A DNA stretch of 64,000 nucleotides from Paenibacillus sp. L3-i20 (GCF_022180385.2 NZ_BQME02000002.1:1178001-1242000), one strand, 5' to 3'. Shown: positions 1 through 9,498, counted from the first letter of the stretch. Notes: generated by a model from the sequence alone, not told the origin. Translations and numbers: made by a program.

Positions 1-17
1 ACTTTGATCTTCGCCAC
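1..17 (-). CDS. mutL: MutL, first codons only (gene continues beyond left edge)
   Basis: Reading the minus strand from base 17, GTG GCG AAG ATC AAA GT encodes M-A-K-I-K-V/x, the usual start of Firmicute MutL. A GGGAGG Shine-Dalgarno lies 9 bases upstream at about 27-32, and mutS ends 30 bases before the start. MutL is the GHKL-family ATPase that couples MutS mismatch recognition to strand incision. Only the N-terminus is visible, so the call rests on the start sequence, the ribosome binding site and the mutS-mutL order conserved in Firmicutes. Confidence 0.8.
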
Positions 18-47
18 TTCGGATCGCCTCCCTTCGCTAAGTCACCT

Positions 48-2762
48 TTAATCCCGCAGCTTGCTCTTCATTTCATTTAACCATTGCATAGCCATCATAG
101 GCGTAATATTAAACAGATCCAACTTCCTAAGTTCCTCTGCCAGCTGTTCAGCTTTAGGATTTACTTTCTTAAGCTTCGTCACTTCAGATGCTGCTGCCGG
201 CTCTTCAAACATCGACAATTGAACAATAGCTGCTTGAAGGTTAGTTCTAGACTCTGCTACAAGGTTTGAACCTTCCGCTTCATTGTTAGAAGTAGTAGGT
301 TGTTCCGTTCGAGTAACTTCACGCTGAACATATTCAACTTCTTTATCTCTGGAATTGTTAATCCCAACTTCTCCAGAACTCAATTCCGTTTCATCCAATA
401 ATTCGTAAGCTCGTCCAATAATAGACTGAGGAAGACCAGCAAGCTGTGCACAATAGATACCATAACTTGTACTTGCCGCACCTGCTACTAACTTCCTTAG
501 AAACGTAACGTCATCTCCACTTTCCTCTACTGCCATACGAGCATTAGTTAGTGATGACAAGGATTGATCCAGATGTGCCAACTCATGGAAATGAGTGGAT
601 ACTAACGCTTTGCAGCCGATATGGTGATGGACATATTCAATGACCGCTTGTGCGATAGCCATCCCTTCTCCAGTCGATGTCCCTCTACCAAGCTCATCGA
701 TAATGACTAGACTATTAGCTGTAGCCTTTTCTGTCATGACTTGAATGTCTTTCATCTCGACCATAAACGTACTTTGGCCACCAATTAAATCATCAGCCGC
801 TCCGATGCGAGTGAAAATTCGATCAACTAGCGGAATAACTGCAAATTTAGCAGGAACGAAGCAACCTATTTGTGCCATGACACTAACTAGCGCTACTTGG
901 CGCATATAAGTACTTTTACCAGCCATATTCGGCCCAGTTATAAGTAAAATGCGATTGTCCTCTTGTGATAACAATGTATCATTGGCGATAAAAGGTGTTC
1001 CTTCCAGCATCGCTTCAACGACTGGATGACGTCCCTCTGTAACACATAAATTAAAGCCTTCTTCCACTTGTGGTCTATTGAATCTACGTTCAGCACTAAC
1101 TGTTGCAAGGGACTGATATACATCCAGCTCAGCAATAATTGCAGCAGCTTGCTGCAGACGATGAAGATGTAGCGCAATATGATCACGTAGTTCAATGAAT
1201 CTGGCGTATTCCAGATCAACCATCTTATCTTCTGCTTCCAGTATAAGACGTTCCTTTTCTTTCAGCTCAGGAGTAACGTAGCGTTCTGCATTAGTAAGAG
1301 TTTGCTTACGCTCATATCTGCCCTCTGGCAACATAGAAATGTTCGCCTTGGATACTTCTAAATAGTATCCAAATACTTTGTTAAACCCAATTTTTAATGA
1401 TTTGATGCCCGTAGCTTCACGTTCTTGACGCTCCAGCTCAGCGAGCCACTTCTTCCCATTTGTGCTTGCTTCACGCAGCTGGTCTAAGTAATCATCATAG
1501 CCGCCTCGAATAAGTCCGCCTTCACGAATAGAAATAGGCGGCTCTTCAACTACAACCGTATCGATCATATCTGCAATATCTGAACAATTGTCAATGCCTT
1601 CAATGAGTTCACGAAGTACGTCGGAACCCGATCTCACGCATAGCTCAGTCAATGCAGGAATACGTCGAAGCGACAGCTTAAGCGCATTGAGATCGCGACC
1701 ATTCGCATTGCCGTATGCAACTCTACCTACAAGGCGTTCCAAATCGTATATCGGACCTAATTCCGAACGAATATCTTCACGCAATATTAAATCACGGTAA
1801 AGTGACTCTACCGCATCAAGTCGTTTCCCGATTGCAGCGCTGCTCAAAAGCGGTTTATCTATCCAACGACGGAGCAGCCTCGCACCCATTGAAGTGCCTG
1901 TCCGATCTAATAACCAGAGCAACGATCCCTTTTTGCTTCGATCACGAACAGTTTCCGTAAGCTCCAAATTGCGTCTCGTGTAATGATCTAAAATCATAAA
2001 TTGATTAGGCTCATAAGCTCTGATCGTTCTAACATGTGAAAGTGACCGCTTCTGCGTTTCTTCCAAATAGCCTGTCAATATGCTTACTGCTTGAAGTCTT
2101 GCATCGGACAATCGATCCAGCTCACTAGCGTCAAATTGTACGAGCAGCCCCTCTCGTGAGATCGGCGCTCTGGCAGTAAGCGGTAATTGTCTATTCCAAA
2201 TCGATGAGCCGCTAATTTTGTCTAGCAGCAATTGATCACCTACAACTTCGGAAGGTGAATACACATTAAGCTCGTCGATTAATGCTTCTAGCTGCTCAGG
2301 AAATGAAGTAACATACAACTCACCCGTCGACAAATCACAAGCGGCGATACCGAGCATTCCACCGACATTTGTAGTTGCTGCAATAAAGTTATTCGAATTG
2401 CTTTCAAGCGACTTCGACTCCATAACCGTTCCTGGAGTAATGATTCGAACGATTTCACGGCGCACAATACCTTTTGCTGTGGACGGATCTTCGACTTGCT
2501 CACAGATCGCTACTTTATAGCCTTTATCAATTAATCTGCTAATATAGTTTTCTGCGGAGTGATAAGGGATGCCGCACATCGGAATTTTTCCGTCGCCGCC
2601 ACCTTCTCTTCCGGTCAACGTTATTTCTAGCTCACGGGATGCGTTGATCGCATCTTCAAAAAACATCTCATAAAAATCGCCCAGACGGAAAAATAAAAAA
2701 GCGTCCTTCGCTCCTTCTTTTACTAATAAATATTGTTGGATCATCGGAGTGTAACCGGCCAT
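48..2762 (-). CDS. mutS: DNA mismatch repair protein MutS
   Basis: 904 residues, slightly longer than the usual 850-870 because of a variable linker near the C-terminus (about residues 795-850). The N-terminal mismatch-binding domain carries the FxE-type motif in FFRLGDFYEMF (about residues 24-34), where Phe wedges into the mismatch. The C-terminal ABC-type ATPase has Walker A GPNMAGKST (about residue 612), Walker B in VIIDELGRGTSTGEG, and the switch histidine in STHFHEL. It recognises base mismatches and small loops after replication and recruits MutL. It is followed at 30 bases by mutL and preceded by the amidoligase gene and cotE, the gene order of this neighbourhood in Bacillales. Confidence 0.98.
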   Translation of the reverse strand: MAGYTPMIQQYLLVKEGAKDAFLFFRLGDFYEMFFEDAINASRELEITLTGREGGGDGKIPMCGIPYHSAENYISRLIDKGYKVAICEQVEDPSTAKGIVRREIVRIITPGTVMESKSLESNSNNFIAATTNVGGMLGIAACDLSTGELYVTSFPEQLEALIDELNVYSPSEVVGDQLLLDKISGSSIWNRQLPLTARAPISREGLLVQFDASELDRLSDARLQAVSILTGYLEETQKRSLSHVRTIRAYEPNQFMILDHYTRRNLELTETVRDRSKKGSLLWLLDRTGTSMGARLLRRWIDKPLLSSAAIGKRLDAVESLYRDLILREDIRSELGPIYDLERLVGRVAYGNANGRDLNALKLSLRRIPALTELCVRSGSDVLRELIEGIDNCSDIADMIDTVVVEEPPISIREGGLIRGGYDDYLDQLREASTNGKKWLAELERQEREATGIKSLKIGFNKVFGYYLEVSKANISMLPEGRYERKQTLTNAERYVTPELKEKERLILEAEDKMVDLEYARFIELRDHIALHLHRLQQAAAIIAELDVYQSLATVSAERRFNRPQVEEGFNLCVTEGRHPVVEAMLEGTPFIANDTLLSQEDNRILLITGPNMAGKSTYMRQVALVSVMAQIGCFVPAKFAVIPLVDRIFTRIGAADDLIGGQSTFMVEMKDIQVMTEKATANSLVIIDELGRGTSTGEGMAIAQAVIEYVHHHIGCKALVSTHFHELAHLDQSLSSLTNARMAVEESGDDVTFLRKLVAGAASTSYGIYCAQLAGLPQSIIGRAYELLDETELSSGEVGINNSRDKEVEYVQREVTRTEQPTTSNNEAEGSNLVAESRTNLQAAIVQLSMFEEPAAASEVTKLKKVNPKAEQLAEELRKLDLFNITPMMAMQWLNEMKSKLRD

Positions 2763-2873
2763 TCACGTTCCTCCTGAATAATATAGATTAAAGACATGCC
2801 TCAGCAGACAATGCCCATATCGCGCAAACATCAGATCTCCATTATAACAAGCGGAACAGATGTACGCTATAAC

Positions 2874-4346
2874 CTATACAATCGGAAGCCGCCATTTCGT
2901 TCGTATGTCGGCACTTTCATCCCATGTTTTGCCGCGCCGCGCAGCTTCAAAAAGCGGCTCGATATACGCCGCAAGTGCGGCGTAGCTCTCAGTCGCAGAG
3001 ATCGTCGACGCGACTGCATCAAGGCAAGCGGCGAGCTCCGTGCGATCGCCGCTGTAATAGGCTGCTGCGTACCGCTCCTCTTGAGCCGGTATGCTCGGTA
3101 TTCGCAGCGCCTCGCGCGCGCAGAGCAGTGCAAGCGCGAAGGCTGCTTTGGCCGCTGCCGGAGACACGAGCCAACTCGGCAGCGTTCGATACTCGAACCC
3201 GCCATGCGGCTGCGGGCGAAAGTCCCCGAGAGCTCCATAACGGGGACGTCGCCCCCGCCCGGCGGGGTCCTCCACTAGCGCGAGCGGGTATGCCGCGCAG
3301 CTATCGAGCATGCGGAGCAAGCGCCCGGTAAGCGGCGCTCCGCTTAGGTGAATGTGCCCGCCGAGCGCAAGCCCCGGCACGGGCATTGCTCCAGCGACCC
3401 AGCGCAGCGTGGGGTCGCTGATCTTAGTTGCGGCGCGCGCGAGCAGCCGCCGCACGTTAGCGGCAAGCGCGGCCGGCGTTTCGGCCGGCGCGGGCCGCAG
3501 TTCGGCGACGGGATAGAGCAGCCGTCGCCCTACAAGCATGGCGTCGGCGCCCGCTGCACCGTAGGCGCCATCGCCGAAGAAGCGTGATGCCGGGGCAACT
3601 TTGCCACTCGGCATTAGCAGAACAAACTCAGGATCGGCGCCGATTAGAATGCGCCTCCGATCCGCCATCTGAGCGCTCGCTGCCGAATACCAGACCGCGA
3701 ATCGCTCTATAGCCGCTGCTCCCTGCCCCTTGTCGCGCAGTAATGGCCATGCGTCTCTGACAGCTACATGCCCATCGCCCCCTAGTGCGATAACGGCCTC
3801 TCCAATATCAAGGCCTAGCGTATAAAGCGACCTTACCGCTGTCCGAACAACTCTGCGAAGTGAGGCATCAAGCGGCCACTTGTCAATTGGCAACATCGAT
3901 TCTGCACTATTTTCTCGAAAGCGAAGCTCTTCACCCACTACCTCGTAGCCATTTCTATCCATTCTAACAATCGAATAAGGCTCCAGATTAACAACTGTTA
4001 CACGATAGATGCGTTCGCCTGCCAGTGCTCTAAAACTGCTGCCAATACCCGCACGCTTCCATAATCTTCGCCTTTCCTCATCATTAGATCGAACAGCTGC
4101 ATGCGCTCCTTCGTTCAATATCCATACATTTTCATATTTGCTACCATTGATTGGATGAAGTGCTGAATCTACGATGACCGCATCACCAATAAGTGGTGAA
4201 CAATTTGATTGTTTTTTGAGGTTAGGATGAACTGACTCGACAGTATGAATGGGTTTCATGATTCCCGAACTTATCTCGTTTTTCATTTTGATTTGAATAA
4301 GCTCATCTTCGCTGCCACGCCATAACCACGTCGAAGCCATTTCCAT
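2874..4346 (-). CDS. Putative amidoligase (COOH-NH2 ligase-type, glutamine-synthetase fold)
   Basis: Up to 490 residues. The ATG at 4340 (residue 3) is a better start: it lies 9 bases after GAGG, while the first ATG touches that site. The C-terminal half shows a glutamine-synthetase/glutamate-cysteine-ligase-like series: GADPEFVLL (about residue 235), VAELRPAPA (about 275), GGHIHLSG (about 327), ALVEDPAGRG (about 350) and GFEYRTLPSWL (about 380). In this family such acidic and His residues bind metal-ATP and the amine donor. The N-terminal half is not recognised. It lies between cotE and mutS on the same strand. The distal part (about 2900-3600) is much richer in GC than the flanks, which produces many spurious long ORFs on both strands there. 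Substrate unknown; a role in peptide tagging or spore surface chemistry would be guesswork. Confidence 0.8.
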   Translation of the reverse strand: MEMASTWLWRGSEDELIQIKMKNEISSGIMKPIHTVESVHPNLKKQSNCSPLIGDAVIVDSALHPINGSKYENVWILNEGAHAAVRSNDEERRRLWKRAGIGSSFRALAGERIYRVTVVNLEPYSIVRMDRNGYEVVGEELRFRENSAESMLPIDKWPLDASLRRVVRTAVRSLYTLGLDIGEAVIALGGDGHVAVRDAWPLLRDKGQGAAAIERFAVWYSAASAQMADRRRILIGADPEFVLLMPSGKVAPASRFFGDGAYGAAGADAMLVGRRLLYPVAELRPAPAETPAALAANVRRLLARAATKISDPTLRWVAGAMPVPGLALGGHIHLSGAPLTGRLLRMLDSCAAYPLALVEDPAGRGRRPRYGALGDFRPQPHGGFEYRTLPSWLVSPAAAKAAFALALLCAREALRIPSIPAQEERYAAAYYSGDRTELAACLDAVASTISATESYAALAAYIEPLFEAARRGKTWDESADIRTKWRLPIV

Positions 4347-4402
4347 CCGCCTCTTCCCGTTCTACTTGAGATGCCTGCCCTAATCGAACAGCGCATATTT
4401 CC

Positions 4403-4430
4403 AAAAAAAAGGAGGGCTTTCGCCCTCGAA
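4403..4430 (-). terminator. Rho-independent terminator after cotE
   Basis: Read on the minus strand, CGAGGGCGAAAGCCCTCC folds into a GC-rich stem with a GAAA loop followed by a run of eight T. It lies about 50 bases beyond the cotE stop, so cotE is probably transcribed separately from the amidoligase-mutS-mutL genes. Confidence 0.85.
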
Positions 4431-4481
4431 TTTGCCATATGAACGGCATATACTACGTTATCCGTACCAGAAGCGGAGATG

Positions 4482-5051
4482 TTACAATTCGTCGTCTAAT
4501 AGATCAGGATCTAGATCTTCATAATCACCATCGTCATCGCCGAGGCTAAAGTCCAAATCTTTGTCATCCAGGTCGCTGCAACCACCTGGAATGACAGCTA
4601 CACATACCTTCGTCTCGGCGATCATCTCAACTGCGAACTCGCGCTCCACTCGAACGATGACGCTAGCGCCATTCGAAGAGATATTCGCTTCGATACAGTT
4701 CGGCTCCTGGAGCACTTCCGCGGAAACTTCCTCCGTGGAAGACCTATGTTTAGGATCTACATACGAGAGTGGTACGTTTTCTACGAATTGTACGGATTCT
4801 TTGGCTACTTCTGTTTGCGAATTTTTGTTGTACGAATACCAAATGTTGATATCGTAAGTACCGATTACCTCAATACCGTCGCCCGAACGAACCGCTTCAT
4901 ACTGATGGTTGATAATCCACGCGCCCAGTATACTGGTCGGATGATGAGGCGGTGTAACGGTATGGGTTACAGTGGAAAACTTACGACCCTTTCCGCAGAC
5001 AGCTTTCGTAATGATTTCTCTGCACTGGAGCTGTTTATCTGCAATAGTCAT
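4482..5051 (-). CDS. cotE: Outer spore coat morphogenetic protein CotE
   Basis: About 189 residues from the ATG at 5051, which follows AGGAGG by 8 bases; an upstream in-frame ATG at 5081 has no comparable site. The sequence has the typical CotE order: an N-terminal REIITKAVCGKG segment, SILGAWIINH, and a beta-rich core with YDINIWYSY and VPLSYVD. It ends in a strongly acidic tail (about 25 of the last 40 residues are D or E). CotE assembles around the forespore and anchors the outer coat. Transcription is expected from a mother-cell sigma factor (known for the family); no promoter was assigned here. Confidence 0.95.
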   Translation of the reverse strand: MTIADKQLQCREIITKAVCGKGRKFSTVTHTVTPPHHPTSILGAWIINHQYEAVRSGDGIEVIGTYDINIWYSYNKNSQTEVAKESVQFVENVPLSYVDPKHRSSTEEVSAEVLQEPNCIEANISSNGASVIVRVEREFAVEMIAETKVCVAVIPGGCSDLDDKDLDFSLGDDDGDYEDLDPDLLDDEL

Positions 5052-5252
5052 TGATTTAACCTCCTCCATACAATCATTCATTTAAAGTGTATGCAGATCA
5101 TAGGCGTTTGTTGATTAAACGTGTCTAATCAAACAAATTTATTTTACATGCCTCTGATATTCTTCTTTCCTAACTGTTCTGTGCAATCACCCTGTACATC
5201 ATATATATTCAGCTCGCTCAGAAATTATGAAGTATCTATTTATTTTTTTGCA

Positions 5253-5285
5253 CAAAAAAAAGAGGTCTTAAACGACCCCTTTTTT
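5253..5285 (-). terminator. Terminator overlapping the stop of the exporter gene
   Basis: On the minus strand AGGGGTC-GTTTAA-GACCTCT followed by eight T forms a hairpin whose loop region contains the TAA stop codon of the upstream aromatic-acid-exporter-like gene. Confidence 0.7.
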
Positions 5286-6275
5286 AGGTACTGTTGCTTT
5301 CTTCTTCAATCGTTTCGCAATTGCCAAATAGCGATCAACCTCATGTAATAGTGTAAGGAGAGCAGCTCTGAGCTCAAATTCCTCTCTCGTTTTTGGAAGT
5401 TCCATAGCTCGGAATTCCACCATAAGTTTGAATACTTCCTGTTCCACTAATCCTTGGTAAACAACAGACTTACAATCGGTTGCAAGTTGATCTAGCAATA
5501 CTGCAATTAGCTCGGCTTGCGGCAGCTTATCATAGACGAGTGCAAGCTCTGCAATCATCTGTTGGATCGTGTCCAGCTGTTGACGGCGCATCTCAAAATA
5601 GGTTGGCCAATAGTTTTCATGATCCCACGGCCGATTTTCCCGATTTCGGAGTGATCTTAGCGATCCCTCTTCAATAACACGGTAAGCCCCTAAAAGCTCA
5701 CTGCCGTTCCAAATATGTTTTGGATCTCTTAACGTCTTGGCCATTTCCATGAAAATAGTAGCAAAATCTTGCTCAACTTCGTTGCGGAGGACGGTAATCA
5801 CTTTCTCATCCTTAGGCATGTAAATAAAGTTGATTGCCGTTGCGCATCCGAGACCGACAATGAGAAGAAAGATTTCATTTGTTATATTAGACACGGTTAC
5901 TTCTCCAAATGTATAGAGATGGAAGACGATAACCGAACTTGTAACAATGCCATCTTTTAAGTTAAAGCGGGAGAGAATCGGGAATGTAACTAAAATAAAA
6001 ATCGCTACCGCCCAATGTTCAAATCCAAACACTGTAAATACTAATGAAGCGAAAAAAAGACCCAGCACAGAAGCAATAAAACGGTCGAAAGCGCTCCTTA
6101 GCCCCTTCATCCGCGTTACTTCTACGCCGAGTATTGCAAGTATACCTGCTGATAGTGGTGGTTCAAGACCAAAATAATGAGCCGTATAAATGGCCGCAAT
6201 AGTCGCAATTGCTGTTTTAATAACACGTATTCCCATTTTGTCTGTCCTCATATCCGATAAGATGTGTAACCCCAT
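5268..6275 (-). CDS. Aromatic acid exporter family membrane protein (FUSC/ArAE-like)
   Basis: Start is probably the ATG at 6236 (residue 14, MGIRVIKTAIA), which has GAGGA 9 bases upstream. The N-terminal ~150 residues hold about five hydrophobic segments with the family-type stretches VIKTAIATIAAIY, AGILAILGVEVTRMKGL and GLFFASLVFTVFG. The C-terminal ~180 residues are a soluble, charged, helical domain. This matches the ArAE_1/FUSC-like proteins of Firmicutes, which are inferred rather than proven to export aromatic or other organic acids. The gene lies immediately downstream of an ABC permease gene and may be co-transcribed with it. Confidence 0.85.
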   Translation of the reverse strand: MGLHILSDMRTDKMGIRVIKTAIATIAAIYTAHYFGLEPPLSAGILAILGVEVTRMKGLRSAFDRFIASVLGLFFASLVFTVFGFEHWAVAIFILVTFPILSRFNLKDGIVTSSVIVFHLYTFGEVTVSNITNEIFLLIVGLGCATAINFIYMPKDEKVITVLRNEVEQDFATIFMEMAKTLRDPKHIWNGSELLGAYRVIEEGSLRSLRNRENRPWDHENYWPTYFEMRRQQLDTIQQMIAELALVYDKLPQAELIAVLLDQLATDCKSVVYQGLVEQEVFKLMVEFRAMELPKTREEFELRAALLTLLHEVDRYLAIAKRLKKKATVPKKGVV

Positions 6276-6276
6276 C

Positions 6277-7134
6277 CTACCGTTCTCGCCAGCCTTCCGT
6301 CAACCGTCGTTCTAATATTGCTACCAATTTGTACATAATTGTGGACACAATTGCAATCACAACTAAAGACGATAGCACCAAAGTGAAGTTAAATACTTGG
6401 AAGCCATAAATAATTTGATAACCAAGACCTACTCTCGCAACTAAAAATTCACCTACAATAACGCCAACCCAAGCTAATCCAACATTGACCTTAAGCGTTG
6501 CGATAATGACAGGGAATGAACCTGGTAATATTACAAGTCGAAATAATTGCATCCGAGAAGCACCAAATAATCGGACAACCTTAATATAGCCGCTATCAAT
6601 TTCACGAAATTGATTGTATATATTAATGATTGTAATGATAACTGTAACCGATAACGTTATCGCAACGATGGACATAAAACCTGGTCCAAGTAAAACGATA
6701 AAGATTGGTCCAAGCGCTACTTTAGGCATGCTATTTAGTACGACCAAATACGGATCGAGCACTCGGGATAGAAATGGAAACCACCATAACGCAGCTGCAA
6801 TTGCCGTTCCAATAATTGTGCCAAGTGCAAACCCAACAATCGTCTCTGACACTGTAGCACCGACGTGAGGCCACAGAGATCCATCCTTTACCATTTCCCA
6901 AAGAAGTTGAAACAGTTTTGTTGGATAGCTGAATAACAAAGGATCGACCCATTTGCTACGTCCCGCTACTTCCCATAGTCCAAAAAATAACAATAAAATC
7001 ATAAGCTGAGTAAAGCTCACAGCGCCTGACAACTTACGCATCCTACGCTTATGCCTATCATACAGGTTATCCATTAACTCGATCCTATCTTCTTGGAGAC
7101 CAGAAATGGTAGAAAGCTCTTCTTTATCACCCAT
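6277..7134 (-). CDS. ABC transporter permease, NitT/TauT (SsuC-like) type
   Basis: Start chosen at ATG 7134, which follows GGAGGAG by 6-8 bases and overlaps the end of the ATPase gene by 8 bases (translational coupling). About 285 residues with six hydrophobic segments. The cytoplasmic coupling loop carries an EAA-like motif (IKVVRLFGASRMQLFRLVILPGS split as VRLFGAS...LVILPGS, about residue 190). The FFGLWEVAGR start of the first helix and NSMPKVALGPIFIV are typical of the SsuC/TauC/ThiX family. It forms the membrane channel for the ATPase and the lipoprotein encoded next to it. Substrate cannot be decided (sulfonate, taurine, pyrimidine precursor or similar). Confidence 0.92.
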   Translation of the reverse strand: MGDKEELSTISGLQEDRIELMDNLYDRHKRRMRKLSGAVSFTQLMILLLFFGLWEVAGRSKWVDPLLFSYPTKLFQLLWEMVKDGSLWPHVGATVSETIVGFALGTIIGTAIAAALWWFPFLSRVLDPYLVVLNSMPKVALGPIFIVLLGPGFMSIVAITLSVTVIITIINIYNQFREIDSGYIKVVRLFGASRMQLFRLVILPGSFPVIIATLKVNVGLAWVGVIVGEFLVARVGLGYQIIYGFQVFNFTLVLSSLVVIAIVSTIMYKLVAILERRLTEGWRER

Positions 7135-7921
7135 TCTTCTCTCCTCCTCCATCAACCGCATCTAGTTCTGCCCACAGCTCCTCAAAAACGGATTGAAATT
7201 GTGGCAGTTTTCGCGCAGATATTGGATTTGCAGCTCTAATTTCTTCCGGAATGACGATTTCCTTACGAATATGTCCCGGATTTCGTCCCAATACAATAAC
7301 CCGATCGCTCATTGCAACCGCTTCAGCGAGATCATGCGTTACTAGAACGGCTGTCTTACCGAGTCGCTGCAATGTTTGTTGTACGAGGTCTTCAAGCTGA
7401 AGCTTAATGTGCAAATCGAGTGCCGAGAACGGCTCATCAAGCAAAAGCACTTCAGGTTCAGTCACGAGTGTTCTCGCTAATGCGACACGTTGCCGCATAC
7501 CGCCAGACAATTCATGTGGATACTTCTGGCTTGATCCTGCTAATCCGAGTTCTGCAAGCCATTCCTCAACAGCTCTCATCGTAGTTTTAGACTTCGTACC
7601 ATTAATCTCTAGCCCAACGGCAGCGTTGTCACGAATCGTCCGCCATGGAAACAAATAGTCCTGCTGTAACATGTAGCCTACTTTCGCTGAAGGTCCATTC
7701 ACCTTTTCTCCATTTAGCAGCACTTTTCCACCTGTTGGTGGAAACAACCCTGCGAGTAGGCTAAGTACTGTTGTCTTACCACAACCACTCGGTCCAACTA
7801 AGCTGACAAATTCACCTCGTGCAACAGCAAGGTCGATCCCTTCTACTGCAAGCGAAGCTCCTTTATCATTCACATAGACATGTGAGAGCCGCTGCAGCTC
7901 GAGTACAGTTGACTGAGTCAT
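7127..7921 (-). CDS. ABC transporter ATP-binding protein, NitT/TauT (SsuB-like) type
   Basis: 264 residues, full length for the family. Walker A GPSGCGKTT (about residue 43), Q-loop MLQQDYLFPW, signature LSGGMRQRVALAR, Walker B VLLLDEPFSALD and H-loop VTHDLAEAV are all intact. The DYLFPWRT segment and a C-terminal RNPGHIRKE match SsuB/TauB/ThiZ proteins. It powers import through the overlapping permease gene downstream; the binding-protein gene lies 26 bases upstream, giving a binding protein-ATPase-permease operon. Confidence 0.95.
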   Translation of the reverse strand: MTQSTVLELQRLSHVYVNDKGASLAVEGIDLAVARGEFVSLVGPSGCGKTTVLSLLAGLFPPTGGKVLLNGEKVNGPSAKVGYMLQQDYLFPWRTIRDNAAVGLEINGTKSKTTMRAVEEWLAELGLAGSSQKYPHELSGGMRQRVALARTLVTEPEVLLLDEPFSALDLHIKLQLEDLVQQTLQRLGKTAVLVTHDLAEAVAMSDRVIVLGRNPGHIRKEIVIPEEIRAANPISARKLPQFQSVFEELWAELDAVDGGGEKNG

Positions 7922-7947
7922 TAAGTTGCCCCCTCACATTAAACACC

Positions 7948-8961
7948 TTACTTTTTGACCGCTGTTATAGCCTTCTCTGCAAAAGATGTGTTCACAAGCA
8001 CATCATGTTCTGTCCGTTTCTCAAGCTCACCCGCAGATGTAATAACATCAAGAAGATTGTTCCATTCCGCTTCGTCTACGATCGGGTCAGATGCAAAGGA
8101 GCCTTGTTGCTTGTAGCGGTCGATTGAGTTCACTAATATTTCTGGATCTACATTTTTAAAGTATGGCAAAACAACATCTGCGATCGTCTTCGCATCGTTA
8201 TTCGCTACCCATAGCTGTGCCTTGTGGATCGCATTTGTAAATGCTTGAACTGACTTTTCATTTTTGTTGATGAAGCTGCCTTTTGTCATATAAACGGTAT
8301 ATGGCAAATGACCGCTTTCTGTACCAAAGGATGCAACAACATATCCTCTGCCTTCTTTTTCAAAAATAGAAGCTGTTGGTTCAAATAATTGAACATAGTC
8401 GCCAGTTCCAGACGAAAATGCTGGAGCAATATTGGCGAAATCAACATTTTGAATTAATTCCATATCCGCATGCGGGTCAATACCATGTTTTTTGAGGGAA
8501 AATTCTCCAGCCATTTGCGGCATACCGCCTTTGCGCTGCCCTAGGAAAGTTTTACCCTTTAGTGTATTCCAATCAAAGTTGGTGATTTTTTCTCTTGCTA
8601 CAAGAAATGTTCCGTCTGTCTGAGTCAGTTGTGCGAAATTAATAATCGGATCATCAGAACCTTGTTGATAGACGTAGATCGACGTTTCGGAACCTACCAA
8701 TGCAACATCAATAACACCTGACAACAATGCAGTCATCGTTTTGTCTCCGCCAGGCGTAGTTGTCAGTTCAACTTTTAATCCTTCTTCCTCAAAGAACCCT
8801 TTTTCAATTGCTACATATTGTGGTGCGTAGAATAATGATCTTGTTACTTCACCGATGCGGATAATCTTCTTATCAGAACTGCCCTTGCCACAGCCGGCAA
8901 GCGATGCCGTCACGACTAGAAGAGCCACTAGAAGCAACATTCCAAACACTCGTTTACTCAT
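7948..8961 (-). CDS. ABC transporter substrate-binding lipoprotein, NMT1/SsuA-like
   Basis: 337 residues with a lipoprotein signal: hydrophobic segment, then lipobox LAGC near residue 23. The mature part starts with KIIRIGEV and contains YAPQYVAIEKGFF, TALLSGVIDVALVGSE and LKGKTFLGQRKGGMPQM, the fold pattern of the NMT1/THI5-like and SsuA periplasmic-binding families. It captures the solute outside the membrane for the ATPase and permease encoded downstream. No TPP or other riboswitch was recognised in the 5' region, so a thiamine-precursor role is not supported. Confidence 0.92.
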   Translation of the reverse strand: MSKRVFGMLLLVALLVVTASLAGCGKGSSDKKIIRIGEVTRSLFYAPQYVAIEKGFFEEEGLKVELTTTPGGDKTMTALLSGVIDVALVGSETSIYVYQQGSDDPIINFAQLTQTDGTFLVAREKITNFDWNTLKGKTFLGQRKGGMPQMAGEFSLKKHGIDPHADMELIQNVDFANIAPAFSSGTGDYVQLFEPTASIFEKEGRGYVVASFGTESGHLPYTVYMTKGSFINKNEKSVQAFTNAIHKAQLWVANNDAKTIADVVLPYFKNVDPEILVNSIDRYKQQGSFASDPIVDEAEWNNLLDVITSAGELEKRTEHDVLVNTSFAEKAITAVKK

Positions 8962-9075
8962 ATTCCAATACCTCCCGCCAATATAGGCAAAAATAGATGT
9001 ACATCAGCCTATGCAATTGCATGCGGGACGGTGAAAGATTGATTACCTTTCATTCCAAGTTGATTATGTTGAAAT

Positions 9076-9115
9076 TAAAAACTGCCTGGAAACGAATTTC
9101 TTCGTTCCAGGCAGC
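9076..9115 (-). terminator. Terminator downstream of the small membrane protein gene
   Basis: Near-perfect inverted repeat CTGCCTGGAAACGAA / TTCGTTCCAGGCAG with a short AT-rich loop. On the minus strand it is followed by a T run, so it probably ends transcription of the gene at 9181-9498. Confidence 0.8.
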
Positions 9116-9180
9116 ATTAATTGCTTATTATTTCCTTAGCAAAAAAGACATGGCATCAATTCCGTTGAACGCCGCAGCAA

Positions 9181-9498
9181 TTAGGAAAATATAGTTGTCA
9201 TTACTACCGCAAAAATAATCAAGAAAGACAATAAACTAGAAAAATGATAGCTAATTGAAGCACCGTAATCGTTTGGATACTTTTTAGCTATAAGCAGTGC
9301 CGGAATCCAAAATATAATTGAAGCTACAACTGGATAATGTATACCTACATCACCATTTGAATAAATATCCAAGTTTAAAATATTGAATAAAAGATAACTG
9401 ATTTTGAAATCATTTTGCAATGGAATATTAAATAAAAATCCAAACAGCAGAAGAAGCAACGAAATAGAACCGTAACCAATCGGTTTTTTTTGAGCCAA
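9181..9498 (-). CDS. Small membrane protein of unknown function
   Basis: About 105 residues from a TTG at 9498 preceded by AGGGGTG (spacing about 8); an upstream ATG at 9522 is in frame but lacks a ribosome binding site. Three hydrophobic segments are visible (about residues 10-28, 55-75 and 85-105), with a central NGDVGIHYP loop. No family recognised. It has its own downstream terminator and follows the M32 carboxypeptidase gene, from which a long hairpin separates it. Confidence 0.6.
   Translation of the reverse strand: MAQKKPIGYGSISLLLLLFGFLFNIPLQNDFKISYLLFNILNLDIYSNGDVGIHYPVVASIIFWIPALLIAKKYPNDYGASISYHFSSLLSFLIIFAVVMTTIFS

Noticed and set aside
2796..3590. Several 80-160 codon ORFs on both strands across the GC-rich end of the amidoligase gene
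   Set aside because: They are shadows caused by high GC and few stop codons; none has a ribosome site or recognisable protein, and the amidoligase frame has clear catalytic motifs.
8962..9075. Possible TPP riboswitch before the NMT1-like binding protein
   Set aside because: No CTGAGA core or pairing helices were found on the minus strand.
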